From Eretmocerus hayati (Eukaryota > Arthropoda > Insecta > Hymenoptera > Aphelinidae), in the NCBI GenBank assembly GCA_029851415.1, contig CM056743.1, forward strand, positions 73,305,186 through 73,369,185: 64,000 nt of DNA, written 5' to 3'. How positions within the stretch are numbered: position 1 is the first letter of the stretch; every line of letters begins with the position of its first letter. The position numbers and the translations under genes are program-made. The notes below the pieces were generated by a model. That model did no database searches and was not told where the DNA came from. It was given only the letters and a program-made list of their open reading frames with translations. Positions 1 through 11,896 of the stretch are shown in pieces.

Positions 1-309
1 TCTTCTGTGATAATTCCTGCTCAAATCCACTCCAATCTGATCAAATCAAACTGCAATATCGTTATCAAAGGTATGTGTGTGTATACATGCAAGTGCTTCT
101 TGGACCATCTCCCATCGTTCCAAATTGACATTCCTACCATGTAGTTAGGTGAACAAATAGAGTTTCATTTATGCTAAACTTTATAACCCATCAAATATTC
201 TGACCGTTTCATCTTCTCCTTCTCCAAGCAACATACTTCCCTTACTAGTCTACTTTTGCTTTCTCAAAAGGAAAAGCTTTCATTTGATGGTAGTGGATTT
301 TTCGTCGAA
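1..309. other. AT-rich non-coding DNA
   Basis: No reading frame, splice pattern or repeat that I can support. It leads directly into the tandem duplication that starts near 310. Confidence 0.5.
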
Positions 310-1983
310 TTTTTTTTCAAAAAATTTTTTTCTACTCGAATAAAGCTCTTAGATATATGAAAGTTGTACTGTGCTCTTCGTTTTTTCTGGATCTATCGAC
401 TGTAGGTAACAGTTATCCCTGATGACGCCTCGGAAAATCACTACCACCCCATCTTTCGAGCCCTCTGACCGTGTCCGTGTGTATGTGTATATGTATTTTG
501 TTTTCTATGTCGCAGCAAAACTCCTCACCATCTTCACCAATCCCCTTCAAATTCTGCACACATATTTGGTGTCATCTATAGATGGGACGCTACAATCTTA
601 GCACCCCCGACCATTATTCCCTGGATCATAAACTTTTTTCTGAAAATTTCCTAGTTTTCCAGATCTCAGAAAATATTCATAAATTTCCCTTCTGCTTTGA
701 GAAATATGATTCGTTCAATATGAAGGGTTTCTTGAGGTGCTGAATCGATTGGTATTATACACAATTTTGATTTCTTCCCATTCTATTCTAGCTTCCCTGT
801 ACTCCTTTTTCATTTGTCTCTGAGACCATGATGACGACATTTTGACAAAATTTCGTATCAACCATTCGATTCAGCTCCTCAAAAAAAAATTACGTCTCTG
901 AAAATTTTTTTAAGTAGGACTAGGAATTCCAAATCATTCTTGAAATATGCTTTTCCAATGAAAGTTCAAAATTCGTCATAAAAAAATTTATAAGTCAAAA
1001 AATACTCATCGAATGATGCTCAAAATCCACTGACCTCAACGTAAGAGTTTTTGTAATCCACCCTCAGAGTTTAAATATAATCTATCGAAGCGTTTTTGAG
1101 TTTTTGTGTTACCTATGAAGCCATATAATTCCGTTTTTCCTCGATCAAAAAATTTTTTTCTCCCTCAATAAAGCTCATGGATACATAAAAATTGTACTGT
1201 CCTCTCCGTTTCCCCTAGATCTATCGACTGTAGGTAACAGTTTTCCTTGAAAACGCCTTGGAAAATTACTATCATTCCATCTCTCGAGCCCTTTGACCGT
1301 GTCTGTGTGTTTATTTTGTTTTCCATGTCTCAGCATAACTCCTCAATATTTCCACCAATTCCCTTCAAATCTTGCACACATATTCAATAGCATCCGTAGA
1401 TGAGAACGCTACAATTCTGGCACCCCCCTCCCCCCAACCAATACTCCCTGAGTTATGACTTTTTTCCTGAAAAATTGTCATTTTTCCATATCTCAAAAAC
1501 TGTTTATGAAATTTCCTCCTCCCTTGAAAAATATAAGTAGTTCAATATGAAGGTTTTCTGAGGTGCTGAATCAATTGGTTAATACCTAATTTTGTTTCCT
1601 TCCCAGATTATTCTAGCTTCCCTGTACTCCTTATTACACTGGTCTCTGAGACCATGATAATGACATCTTAACTTAATTCCGTATTAACCAATCGATTAAG
1701 CACATCAAAGAATATCAGAATTATGTCTCTGAAAATTTTTCGTAGGACTAGGAATTCCAAATCATTTTTAAAACATGCTTTTTCAATGAAAAATTGAAAA
1801 TTTGTCGTTAAAAAATTTATAAGTCAAAAAATACTCATCGAATAATGCTCAAAACCCTCTGGCCTTCGTGCAAGAGTCTTCGTAATCCACCCACAGACTT
1901 TGAGAATAATCTATCAAAGCATTCTCAAGTTTTCGTGTTACCTATGAAGCCATATTATTCCGTTTTTCCTCTGATTGTTTTTC
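310..1983. repeat. Tandem duplication, unit about 828 bp
   Basis: Two diverged head-to-tail copies, about 310-1137 and 1138-1966, with the first bases of a third copy near 1970-1995. Anchors recur at a constant offset of 828: the poly-A/poly-T start (318 and 1146), the block ATCTATCGACTGTAGGTAAC (391 and 1219), and the block containing ACCTATGAAGCCATAT near each unit end. The copies differ by many substitutions and small indels, so the duplication is old. No coding potential is preserved; the small frames inside are not shared between copies. Confidence 0.8.
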
Positions 1984-2291
1984 AAAAAATCTTTTTTGGG
2001 TATTACTTTAGTGTAATTAATATATTCATATCTGATATCATTTGAGGATACAATAGAGAAGTATATGTGAATGGATTTTATAATGAAATTTGAATAAACA
2101 TATGGAGTTATTTTCATTAGACAATGAAAAGTTATAATATTTCGAATTTCAGATAATCGATAGATGAATTGTTGATTTCATAAATTTGATTTGAGGAAGC
2201 ATTCTGCTTATCTCTCTTAGCAGCGTATTTTTCTTGTTTGAAATGATATTCTACCCCTTTCCTCCCAGCCCAAAAAGAATATATACATATA

Positions 2292-3387
2292 CAGTCCCTA
2301 CCATAAATAATGGAACACGTAGGATCTCACTCAAACAGCGATATCTCCGATTTGATTGGTCGTACGGAAATTCTGAGAAAAGGGTTTTGAAGAGCACAGA
2401 AAAATCAATCAATTTATGGGTTTTAATGATTTTTTACGTGCTTTTTAAGTGCCCGTGCACGTGGTTGAAAATCAGAAAAAAATTTCCTTCAATCAATCAC
2501 CTACAATTTTGACGGGAGTGATCCAATCACAAAAATACTCATGGGATCTCGTAGATCGTTTAAAAATCTAAAAATTTGGTCCACTGTAAAATTTTCGTAC
2601 GACTCTTCCCGTCTGACTTACGAGCTCCGAAGGAAAACTTTGTAGTAACATAGGGTGTTTATGGAGATACCGAGCCTGGCACCTGTTCAATTTTCTCTCG
2701 CTCTATGCTGAGGCAAAATTGGATTCAAAAAATATCATGACACGTGATTTCGACGTAAAATGATCTCATCTTTCAGAATATTTCATCAGATTTTGTCTCA
2801 AATGTGACCTATGGGAGCAAAACACGAAATTTATCAATTTTCACATCAAATTTCGAGAAATCGTTGCTATCTCAAATCTCAATCAAAATCTGATGAAATA
2901 TCCAGAAAGATCAGAATATTTTACGTCGAAATCATATGCCATAATATTTTTCTAATTCAATTTTGCCCCTGAATAGAGCGAGAGACAATTGAACAGGTGC
3001 CAGGCTCGGTATCTCCACAAACACCCTATGTTAGTACGAAGTTTTCTTTCGGAGCTCGTAAGTCAGACGGGAAGGGTCGTACGATACTTTTACAGAGGAC
3101 CAAATTTTTAGATTTTTGAACAATCTACAAGATACCGTGCGTATTTTTGTGATTAAATCACCCCCGTCAAAATTGTAGGTGATTGATTGAAGGAAAATTT
3201 TTTCTGATTTTCAACCACGTGTATGGGCACTTGAAAAGCATGTAAAAAATCATTAAACCCCATAAATCGATAGATTCTTTTGTGTTCTTCAAAACCCTTT
3301 CTTCAGAATTCCCGTACGACCAATCAAATTGGAGATATCGCTGTTTGAGTGAGACCCTCCGTGTTCCATTATTTATGGTAGGGACTG
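2292..3387. mobile_element. Foldback (giant palindromic MITE-like) element, TA target site, family A
   Basis: The two halves are inverted copies over almost the whole 1,096 bp. The outer end CAGTCCCTACCATAAATAAT is repeated inverted at the right end, and the match continues through blocks such as GGTCGTACGGAAATTCTGAG to a centre near 2840. The dinucleotide TA lies immediately outside both ends (2290-2291 and 3388-3389), and the termini begin CAGT. Both are typical of Tc1/mariner-type non-autonomous elements. There is no transposase. A degraded relative lies at 51498-52455. The arms differ at scattered positions, so this is an ageing copy. The transposase superfamily is inferred only from the termini and the TA. 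Confidence 0.85.
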
Positions 3388-3526
3388 TATATATATATGG
3401 TTATGATATTTCTAAATTCAGAGTTTATAGCTATTCTTGCATATACTCATTTGCTGAACCTTTTCACGTGATTATTATGGTGTAGCTTCTGTTATAAATT
3501 ATTATAATATACTTTTGATTTGAAAC

Positions 3527-4018
3527 TGGTGCCGAAAGTCGTTAACGACCCAATACATAGATGTGAGCTCTTTGTATCAGAGCCTTTCGTCATCCGACTC
3601 TTGTTGCTTTTGAGAGCGGCAAGAAGTGATGCAACGCATATGATACCGAGTGCTATTGGTTCATTTTATCGCTCGCAGCTGCATCCGCTTGTTAATATCT
3701 AATCACGTTTTTGGGGTCCGATTTCCATGTATCCTGGATTTCGAATGCAATTCAGGTCACGAATAGCGATGTCTTTTCTCAGCGTCGCTCGAGACAGCTG
3801 CGCTATTACGCAATAAGATAGACGCTGCCCCGTCAAGCACTCCGTCCGCTTGTGCCATTGACGTGAACGACCGAGATGTTTCGTTTATCGCCCGATGATA
3901 AAAAGTTTTTAGAATAGGAGAATATTTTCGGAACCGAGGCAAGAGAGAGATATGGGCTGCTCGCCCTTGTCTCGTGGACGGAAAAAAATTTTTTACTTAC
4001 GATGGCTACGACATCACA
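3527..4018 (-). repeat. Putative 3' LTR of the env-bearing gypsy element
   Basis: On the minus strand a purine-rich run (AGAGTGGGGGTG) directly precedes TGATGTCGTAGCC, the expected arrangement of polypurine tract and LTR start. The stretch lies just downstream of the glycoprotein end. The far end is placed at a CA near 3527 (minus-strand reading TTTCGGCACCA). The second LTR is not in the window, so the borders cannot be verified by comparison. It has no coding potential worth reporting. Confidence 0.4.
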
Positions 4019-4193
4019 CCCCCACTCTGAGAACACTTGATGGAGTCAAAGCGAACAACAAGTGCTCTCTTGGTGATAGGTGGATGTATTTCGTCCTTTG
4101 TATGATTTTTTGAAAACAAGAAAAGGAAAAGAAAATAGGAAAGATGAGTTCTGATTTGAAAATGATTTACGTTACTCCAGAAGGTAGCGCAGA

Positions 4194-5510
4194 TTACTCG
4201 AGTTGGGAAGGGGTCTTATTCTGTTTTATTTCCTGCAGTTTCTCATTGACTGAGGCTGTAGGGTAAAAATTCGATTTGGGAGCTGAAGGCTCTTGATTTG
4301 AGTGATGCTTGGCGTCGGTGTTGACATGAATTGACTCCAACTCCTCGGTTGGAATTGGTTCACCCGCTGGTCTGGCTTGAGCCATGTAGACTAGTAGATG
4401 AGCCAATGATGACCGTACATCGCTCTATGGATGAATTCACCATCCATAGACTGAATGAAGTGCGTACCCATGAATGAGTATTTCAATCACGGATTTGATA
4501 ACTTGGAATATCATTAGCACGGCTATTATTTCGGCACTGACTGTGCCGGAAGTCATAAATTTGGACCACAGACGATTCCAAGAAGAATCCATAATGCGCT
4601 CTACTGCTTCTCCGTTGAGCAATTTAAGTATTGTACCATCCTTGTCTTCGACGGGATGGCCTCGAATCTCTCTAGCCAAGTCTTTTAGTAATGCTGGTTT
4701 TTCGAATGGAAACATGATACGTTCGCGAAGTTGCTCGATATCGGATTCCGTATGAATTCCACTGACCGCTAGTTCAGAGGGATTTGCGTATGACCAAGTC
4801 GCTTCCGCCGCGGGTTTCATGATAGTAGGGGGTATTGACTCTACTGACGAGGTAACATTTTGTACCAGGTCCCGTCGATGTGATGGTATGGAGGCAATAA
4901 ATGATTGCATGGCATTTCAATCCCCCTTGATTTTAGGATATGAGTTCTTGGTGTGAGGTAGAAGGTTTCGTTATCTCGCGATACTCGAAGTTTCGCATAG
5001 CAGAGCTCGCTATGGTGGACCTTGACTTCTACAGGAATACATTTGACTGTATGTACTACTTCTCCAGCTGTTACGGCCATGTAACCCGGACCCTTGATCA
5101 AGTCGAATGCGAACTCGTCAGGTGCTTGAGTGGTAATTGAGAGAGAGTTTCGAATAGTTTGTCGTTCTAGGTTGCATCTCTGAGTGAGAACGTCGCGATA
5201 CAGTTGTTTTATTTGCGACCGAATGTGCTCCTCCACATGAACAAATTTGAAGTTCACGTAAGCGAATATGTCAATGTTGGCGATTGCGACCGAATTGCCT
5301 CGAATGGGAAGCGACTGACTTACGCGTTTCATACATAACAAGTTTCGCATGCTCTGTGAGAGTGATAGTATAACCACAGATGTTTGATCTTCCCTTTACC
5401 GTTACAGCAAATGTGATGTCATGAGTTGCTAATGAATAAACTGTCTGACCCTGGCCTAAATCGTAAGCCACCATTTTGTGGGCCATACCTTCGTATAGTA
5501 TATCCTTCCC
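4194..5510 (-). pseudogene. Envelope-like glycoprotein, C-terminal two thirds (broken)
   Basis: Minus-strand frames covering a class of glycoprotein that mediates membrane fusion in chuvirus-like agents and is also found captured in arthropod LTR retrotransposons. The reading passes through three frames: about 5510-5315, then 5315-4850, then about 4860-4437, and after a stop a tail segment at 4406-4194. There are therefore at least two frameshifts and one stop. Visible features are regularly spaced cysteines in the ectodomain, a hydrophobic membrane-anchor-like segment near 4540-4450 (AVLMIFQVIKSVIEILI), and a short polar tail. The first codons at 5531-5511 belong to the inserted foldback element, not to the glycoprotein. 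Family assignment rests on remembered patterns and was not searched. It cannot make a functional protein. Confidence 0.65.
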
Positions 5511-6494
5511 CCCTCCATTCACTTTTTTCAAAAGTATAACTTGGCGAGTATGAGTTTGTTCCTCAAAATTTATTGATTTTTATCAGGTTTTCACAGAAAA
5601 ATGATGATTGATTCAATTCAGCTGTATTACATAGTTCCAACTCTTGAAAGGAATGAAATCAAAGTAACTATGTCGAGTATTTCTGTAAGTTTGAGAGACC
5701 AACCATTTTCCGGGCGAAATACTTATGGCATTGTTTCAACTCGTGAAAGGAATGAAATGAATAAGAAACCATGTCGAGAGTTTTTCGAACAAGTTTGATT
5801 GTATAAGGTGATGGATTTCGGAAATTTTGCACGGTCTTTCTTATTCGTTGATTATTAAAACCAGAACTTGAATGAGAAAAATTGAAGGAGTCAAGTATAG
5901 TTGATTGAAGAATCACGCTAATTATCCTCGAAACTGTAGATTTTTCTTTGAGAATGTGGAGCGAATAATCACTCGTCGCTCTTATATGATAGTTCATATA
6001 ATACATGAGAGAGCGACGAGTGATTATTCGCTCCACATTTTCAAATAAAAATCTACAGTTTCGAGAATAATTAGCGTGATTCTTTAATCAACTATACTTG
6101 ACTTCTTCAATTTTTCTCATTCAAGTTCTGGTTTTAATAATCAACGAATAAGAAAGACCGTGCAAAATTTCCGAAATCCATCACCTTATACAATCAAACT
6201 TGTTCGAAAAACTCTCGACATGATTTCTTATTCATTTCATTCCTTTCACGAGTTGAAACAATGCCATAAGTATTTTGCCCGGAAAATGGTTGGTCTCTCA
6301 AACTTACAGAAATACTCGACATAGTTCCTTTGATTTCATTCCTCTCAAGAGTTGAAACTATGTAATACAGCTGAATTGAATCAATCATCATTTTTTCTGT
6401 GAAAACCTGATAAAAATCAATAAATTTTGAGGAACAAACTCATACTCGCCAAGTTATACTTTTGAAAAAAGTGAATGGAGGGGGGGGGAGGATC
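5503..6494. mobile_element. Foldback element inserted in the glycoprotein gene
   Basis: A palindrome of nearly 1 kb. The left arm (from 5503, C-rich end, then CCATTCACTTTTTTCAAAAG) is repeated inverted on the right, ending with a G-run near 6481-6490. The centre is near 6000, where ATCACTCGTCGCTC is followed by its complement after about 30 bases. TA lies just outside both proposed ends (5501-5502 and 6495-6496). The matching pairs of small frames on opposite strands inside it are mirror images, not genes. It lies exactly where glycoprotein reading stops, so it was inserted into, or next to a break in, that gene. Confidence 0.8.
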
Positions 6495-8044
6495 TAATTT
6501 CTTCCTTATGAAAATCAAAACGAAGAAATCAACTCCCTCATCTGATCACAGCTTTTGAGAATCTGTTAATCACATATCCCTCTATAATATAAATAATTAT
6601 TTCACTCAGATCATCTTTTCGATCAAGTTGACTTGGAGTGGCTCTTGATATACTTGAGGAGTCCCCAAATATTATTCCACCCAAGTATTGATTCTATATT
6701 TTTGAACGAGACATTTCTCTTTATCTTATTCTAGAACTTACCTCAATTATAAGGAATTAGAAAATTTCCTCATCACAATCATAACATCAATGCTTGAACA
6801 ATATTAGACATTCCTCATACAGAGTGAAAGTTGGGATGTTATGATTGTGATGAGAAATCTTCTGATTCCTCATTGTTCAGAATATGTTTTTGAACCAGAA
6901 GATTAACATATCCCTAGTTACAAACACGATATCAATATTTGGAGTGAAATAGTATTGAGAAATAATACAAGAGGAGCAAAAGCCGCTCCAAGTCAACTTT
7001 GGTGACAAGAAAATTTGAGTGACATAGGTTTTGCTACCCTATATAAATATTTGATTCCCTGATAGTCAAAAGTTGTGAGCAGGATTTCAAGCTTCAACTC
7101 CTATAAAGTCCAGAAACCCATATTCCCATCTTATGGAGCGCTTGAATATCCTCTTTACATCACATCTCAACTCATGAATTACAACACATGATTTCAAACT
7201 TTCTTGGAGCAGCAATAACTCTGCTAGAACTTTTTAGTAATACTAAATAGACCCATGAGTTGCATGTATGATTGTGACGATGAAAGAGTTATTAATCTGG
7301 ATCTGAAAGATTGTGGAAGTGTGTGGTAGTTCTATCAAATGCGCTTGACCACTTGCCAATATTTATTGTCACATACATACCAGCTCTCAAGCTTCTTACT
7401 TGATGACACCAATGAATAAAACTCAAAATCAGCTCAGAAGCAGTCAAAATAATAAAATGTATTGTCTGGTCCTCACAGCGATATCGACTCTGGATTGTAA
7501 TATCAATAGACCAAGAGTAAGATAATGACTGCTCAATCTCTATTCATTTAGATTATTCAGTGTATGCATGTAATAACATATAATCATTACTGAAACTTCC
7601 CATCCAACTTTTGAGTGAATGTTTACAAAAAATAACCTGGAAAGCAATATCACAAGTTATTACGTAGATGAAGTGACTTATTTGACCACAAAGCAATATT
7701 CTCATGTACTTGGCAAACGCTCCTTGATTCTCCTGAAGACATTTAGTACTGCATCACATACAAGACTTCAAAGTTGCATCTATAAACTCATAATCTGATG
7801 GGGCAAAGAATCCCAGCATACATCTTGCACAGGTTTCCACAATATATCGCGTTTAAGAATACCTAACTCTTAATAGCTGCTTTTTCCATGAAAACATACA
7901 CATTTTGCATCTATTTTGTCCAAACAAGATAATAATGCATGCACTAATTGAGATTGCGGCACCGCGATGCATGGCGATGTAAACAAAGCAGACGGATCTT
8001 CTCTCTCTCCTCTCTCTCCCTCTCACTCTCTTCCCCTATACCTT
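6495..8044. other. Non-coding stretch inside the interruption
   Basis: About 1.5 kb of AT-rich DNA with no long frame and no protein motif. A short stretch, TTGGGATGTTATGATTGTGATGAG (given here only as 6830-6855), resembles the complement of a segment near 6770-6795, so a small inverted repeat with a centre near 6810 may be present. Otherwise I see nothing. Confidence 0.4.
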
Positions 8045-8356
8045 CGCCTGCGATTCATGCGTACTCAAGATTGGCCGAACCTCAGACAGTCTGAGCGAGG
8101 AAACAAGCCAAAGCTCATGTATTCTGCACCCCGCACTGAGGCACTCAAACAATCGTTTGCTATCGCCTCTGCTCGTTTCCTCAACACACTCCCACCGATC
8201 GACCTTGATGACCTACCGCCTGGCCAAATAAAAAATATCATACTCAAACAACAAGTTGAGAAAGATAGAAGCGAGTGGTTTGCTCGCGCGAAGCGTGAGC
8301 AAATCACCGCCGTCCCCCCCAGTCTCCTCGAAGCTTTTGCTTCATTCAATGAATGA
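8045..8356 (+). pseudogene. Non-LTR reverse transcriptase C-terminal fragment
   Basis: Reading from about 8045 matches the last 60-70 residues of the CR1/L2-group ORF2 that ends at 17297. Both contain the pattern PRTE.(L/W).QSF.I.(S)A...(L/I)N(T/S)LPP followed by a K(D/S)RS.W..(R/S)KA-like tail and end PPLL or PPSLL. The fragment stops at TGA 8354-8356. Endonuclease and reverse transcriptase domains are absent because the insertion is 5'-truncated, as is usual for non-LTR elements. It is a separate family from the 12-17 kb element, because the 3' tail repeat differs. Confidence 0.75.
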
Positions 8357-8687
8357 GCATCTGTGAGAATATTAGTTAGTGCCCGAATACACTCGCGGAA
8401 TTCAACCACGCCTCAGAAACCAACATTTGAGGACAAATTCAACTCCACTCACAAATTGGAACTGTTACCTGCGATTCAAATGTAATTTCTTGTAATGTAA
8501 TACCCGATCTAGAACATCTCCTCCAGTTAGTTAACCTTAATCAATATCAGTGCTGTAATACACTTTCTCTCGCCACCAGTTCGTTTAAATTATTATTTTG
8601 TAATTCAAGTGTAATACGCTTAATGAGCAAATGGGGAAAATTCCCCCCGCTCTCAATAAATCAGTCAATCAATCAATCAATCAATCT
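8357..8687 (+). mobile_element. 3' UTR and (AATC)n tail of the truncated CR1/L2-group element
   Basis: The sequence after the stop runs into CAATAAATCAG and then about six units of AATC at 8664-8687. Short tandem repeats at the 3' end are characteristic of CR1/L2-type non-LTR elements and mark the insertion border here. Confidence 0.6.
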
Positions 8688-9552
8688 CACTCGCTCATCA
8701 ACAACTCTCGAATCGGAACTGTGCGTTCAAGGGTCGAAACAAATCGAATGGATAATTTTTTTGAGGTGGTGAAAATTGGCGAAGTGAAATCAAAGTCCCA
8801 GCGGTCAGAATCGGAAAATTGATGACACTAATAGTGAGTCCGTATTGAAACAGCGCCAAATAGAGAGGCAGGAGATGTTTGTGCACCCGGGTGGTTGAAA
8901 TAAGTAAGGTGGGAAAAATGTGTGGGGTTAGAAAACCCCCAATTCAAAGTATATAAGGCACAGCGCCTCCGCTCGATTTTTTGTCTGCTCATACTCGCCA
9001 GCGAGGCGCTATCGCGCCTCTTGACCATATCGATCGAACTTACAACTATCTCTGCGAATCGAATCCCAGAACGCATAGCCTCTATCTAGGTCGAGACATT
9101 CATTGATTCCGGATGACAAGTGTATCTTGTTATCTTCGATACTAATTTGATCGGTGTAATCTTGCAATGTTATTTTTAGAGAACCTTCAATACTACTTAT
9201 GATTGAATCTCAATTGATCTTCTTTGCCAGTAGCTTTGTGTCAACAAATTTCGCTGACTCATGTCATAGATCGAGTTGAATTACTTCAACTCGAACGATG
9301 CACCTCCAAGCCTCGTATGGTTGCGAGGTTAACTTGGAGGATTTTGATGAGAAGAAGGATGAGAAGAGACATATGGAAAAAATTTTGACTCTACGCTAGA
9401 TTACAGTGCGTTTCGCTATTCCTCGTCAGATCTGGCTTGTCAAGGGGAGAGACGATCTGCCGAGGTTAGTCCCCGACGCACTTGGCCTAAACGACCAAAC
9501 GTCGAGCTCTTAAACGGCTTTATATATGAATGTCTTACATGCGCAAGCGCTT
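8688..9552. other. Unclassified segment with LTR-like features
   Basis: No gene. On the plus strand AAGTATATAAGGCAC (about 8947-8961) resembles a TATA box. On the minus strand CATATATAAAGCC (near 9520-9530) does too, shortly after a possible LTR start TGTAAGAC at 9540. A perfect 10-bp stem with a TTAC loop lies at 9271-9294, and a second imperfect hairpin (CCTCCAAGCCTCG with CGAGGTTAACTTGGAGG) at about 9303-9343. The GC content is higher than in the surrounding DNA. It may be a solo LTR, but no second copy exists in the window to define its ends. Confidence 0.3.
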
Positions 9553-10065
9553 GCGAGAAAGATTGAAACCTACTCCTTCCCAACTACCAAACGGATCAGC
9601 GTATGACACTGCGGCGCATGTTCCATCGGCATCAATAGTTCCCGCAAGAGTTACAGAGTGAGAGGACGTACTATTGGGTTTCAACCCTCTAATAATAATT
9701 AAATTTCCGAAGTTGAATGTTCCTGTTCTGTGCGCTTATTTATATGAACTTCTACTGATCTCATAGATGTATTCGTCGAGTCCGTTGTGTACGGTGGGCA
9801 CTTGGCTGGACATTCCGCAGCGGAATATGAGTCTTCGGACTTCGATCTTGCACTGAATGACGTGAGTCTCGGTAAACTCGTTAATCTGAAGTAACTGGAC
9901 ATATTGTTCGGTAGCGATGACGTTGAAGTCCGGTATCTCGCATTCTCCGGTATCTTTTAGCGATGAAGTGGTAACATCGTGCTTCCGAGACCCACAATCA
10001 TATCCGATGAGTCCATGAGCTGATTTCATAGTTACAATCAGCAAGATCACCTTTGCCCATTCCAT
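9553..10065 (-). pseudogene. Envelope-like glycoprotein, N-terminal part (broken)
   Basis: Starts at an ATG (10065-10063) with a hydrophobic signal-peptide-like segment (AKVILLIVT within the first 15 residues), followed by a cysteine-containing ectodomain start (GLIGYDCGS). The frame is closed by TAA at 9738-9736 but continues in the same frame to about 9553, with further conserved-looking residues (DADGTCAA, DPFGSW) before it is lost. A segment between this part and the part that resumes at 5510 is missing or unrecognisable. It lies just downstream of the integrase remnant, the normal place for env in a retrovirus-like element. It is of the same glycoprotein class as the 4194-5510 part; together they are one interrupted gene. 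Confidence 0.65.
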
Positions 10066-10654
10066 CTGTAATCAGATTGACGAGTCAAGTTCCTAGCGGT
10101 GGTGTTATCGCGAGGACACGGATGTGGCGAATCATGGTTTGATTGGTTAATCTGATTAGTGATGACAGGTAGTCATTGTTAGTGATTTTTAGTAATGTCA
10201 GAAATCAGTCTTCCGACTGTTTCTTTTTCTTCCTTTTATTAGGTTTTCCTCGATGGATATAAGAAATCCTAAGTCTATTGATATGGACAATTTTGCTCTT
10301 CTTGCCCATTTGAATTCTCACATTCATTTGTCGAGGACTTCTATGATCTTATAAGGCCCCTCATATTGGTCATGGAACTTCTTCATTTCATCGGCTTGCA
10401 GTAAAAACACGTAATCTCCAATTTTTAAATTACGAGGATTTAGTACTCGATCAAAATAACTCTTACAACGATTCTTAGAATCGAGTAAATTCTCATGAAC
10501 ATAAACCGTATTACGAGATCCTTGATGTACCCATTATAAGTAGGGTCGAGATCGCCTTCTTGCAACGAATCACCTGAAGGGAGTCTAGCTAACTCCCCAA
10601 ATACGCCCTCGTAGGGGGTGGATTTTGTGCATTCTGAAATACAGGTGTTACAAT

Positions 10655-11424
10655 TCAGAATGGCGATTTCCAGCCATTCTTCCCAGTCATGATCCTGATC
10701 TGTGTAACTTTTGGGAATTCTTCCAAGCCGTGATGTGATCTTCCTAAAGACTCGTTTGATTCTGCATGATATGGACTTGTACGGATGCGTTTGATTCTAA
10801 ATCGACGTGATATTCGTTGCATGAATTTACACAGAAAATTCCGACCTTGATCGGTAAGTAACACTCGGGGTGCACCGAAGATACAAATGAACTTTTTGAT
10901 GAATGCATCAGCAATGGTAATTGCTAAGGTATTTTGTAGGGTTACGGCCAATGAAAATTTCGAGCGTTGATCTTCGATATTGAGTATGTACTCACACCCA
11001 TTTCGCGACTTCGTTAAAGAACCAACGATCTCCATGGCTATCTTATCGGGAGTAGTTCCCGGTGTATCAGTGATAATCATAGGTTGTTTCGTTTTGAGTT
11101 GAACTAACTTCTTGAATTGACAGGGTGAACATTGCTGAATTCTTCTTTGAATATCGTCTTTTAAACGTTCCCAATAATATTCCTGTCTGATTCTACTGTA
11201 AGTTTTTGATACCCCTCTATGACCTCCAATTGGTAGTGTGTGTTATGTAATTCGTCGAATATTCCATCTCGTTTTCCTAACGGCACAAATTTGAGTGAAT
11301 TTTTGCAAACAATAATCTCCAAATCAGAGTCCTTGAAAACTAACTCAAGCAAATTACGTAATTCGACCCAATTGATACCTTCTATTTCCTGACTGTATGA
11401 GATATTAAAAAGGATGATTTTCAT
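10655..11424 (-). pseudogene. Ty3/gypsy-type integrase (fragmented)
   Basis: Two frames on the minus strand. The first (11424-11161) covers the end of the RNase H-integrase connection and the start of the zinc-binding domain. After a frame change, the region around 11180-11090 gives YYWERLKDD and a CSPC pair, which is the C-C half of the HHCC finger. The second frame (11080-10655) holds the catalytic core: EIVGSLTKS..CEYIL where an Asp is expected before IVG but Glu is seen, then LLTDQGRNF with the second acidic residue, then YHAESNESLGRSHHGLEE with the third. A recognisable C-terminal tail (YDQYEGPYKIIEVLD) follows near 10370-10330 in another frame. It would insert cDNA into the host genome if intact, but is clearly dead here. 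Confidence 0.75.
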
Positions 11425-11560
11425 TATCTATTTTGCTCCTATCACTCGTTTTGTAGATCAATATGACGATTTTGTAGATCAATAGGACGAAAGAACGGCT
11501 GTTCAACGAGTCAGTCAATTTCATTTAATTCGACGACGTTTTGAAGAGTGATTTGCCTCC

Positions 11561-11896
11561 TTCTTCATGTCTAAAATACAATATCATAACAGTCAAACAT
11601 ATTGGATGGAGTATATACATGTATATGTATGTTTACTATTCATGAATGCATCAAGAGTGTGTCGGTGTATATATACTCTCTAACACGCATGATACACTTT
11701 CAATTACCTGTTAAATATCATAAAAGTTATCCAAACAGTCATCTTTCAGACTGCAGTCATGAGTTAAACATGTTTCTTCACAAATTGTCTCTCAGTTCAC
11801 CTGTAAATTTTTGTGAACTTGAATAATGAATTTGCAGAATGGACATGTTTTTTAGTCACCCAAGTAATTTGAACATCATACCATGTACTGTCACAC
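11561..11896. other. Non-coding stretch between elements
   Basis: AT-rich DNA between the last recognisable pol remnant and a possible LTR. I see no gene or repeat here. Confidence 0.4.

Larger units (their letters stand above)
3527..11560 (-). mobile_element. Remains of an env-bearing Ty3/gypsy-type LTR retrotransposon
   Basis: Read on the minus strand, the order is integrase zinc finger and core (11424-10655), integrase C-terminal remnant (to about 10200), envelope glycoprotein N-terminal part (10065-9553), an interruption of about 4 kb, the rest of the glycoprotein (5510-4194), then a polypurine-like run and a putative 3' LTR (4018-3527). Gag, protease, reverse transcriptase and RNase H are missing upstream of 11424, so the copy is truncated. 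The interruption contains a foldback element and a non-LTR 3' end. The order pol then env is that of retrovirus-like insect LTR elements. All genes are broken and the copy is old. Confidence 0.7.

Noticed and set aside
3520..3545. TGGTGCCGAAAG as a plus-strand primer binding site
   Set aside because: No plus-strand LTR before it and no gag after it; better read as the end of the minus-strand LTR.
5601..6391. Paired frames on both strands with nearly the same peptide
   Set aside because: Mirror images produced by the palindromic foldback element, not genes.
8631..8822. 63-codon frame containing NKSVNQSINQS
   Set aside because: Translation of the (AATC)n tail of a non-LTR element.
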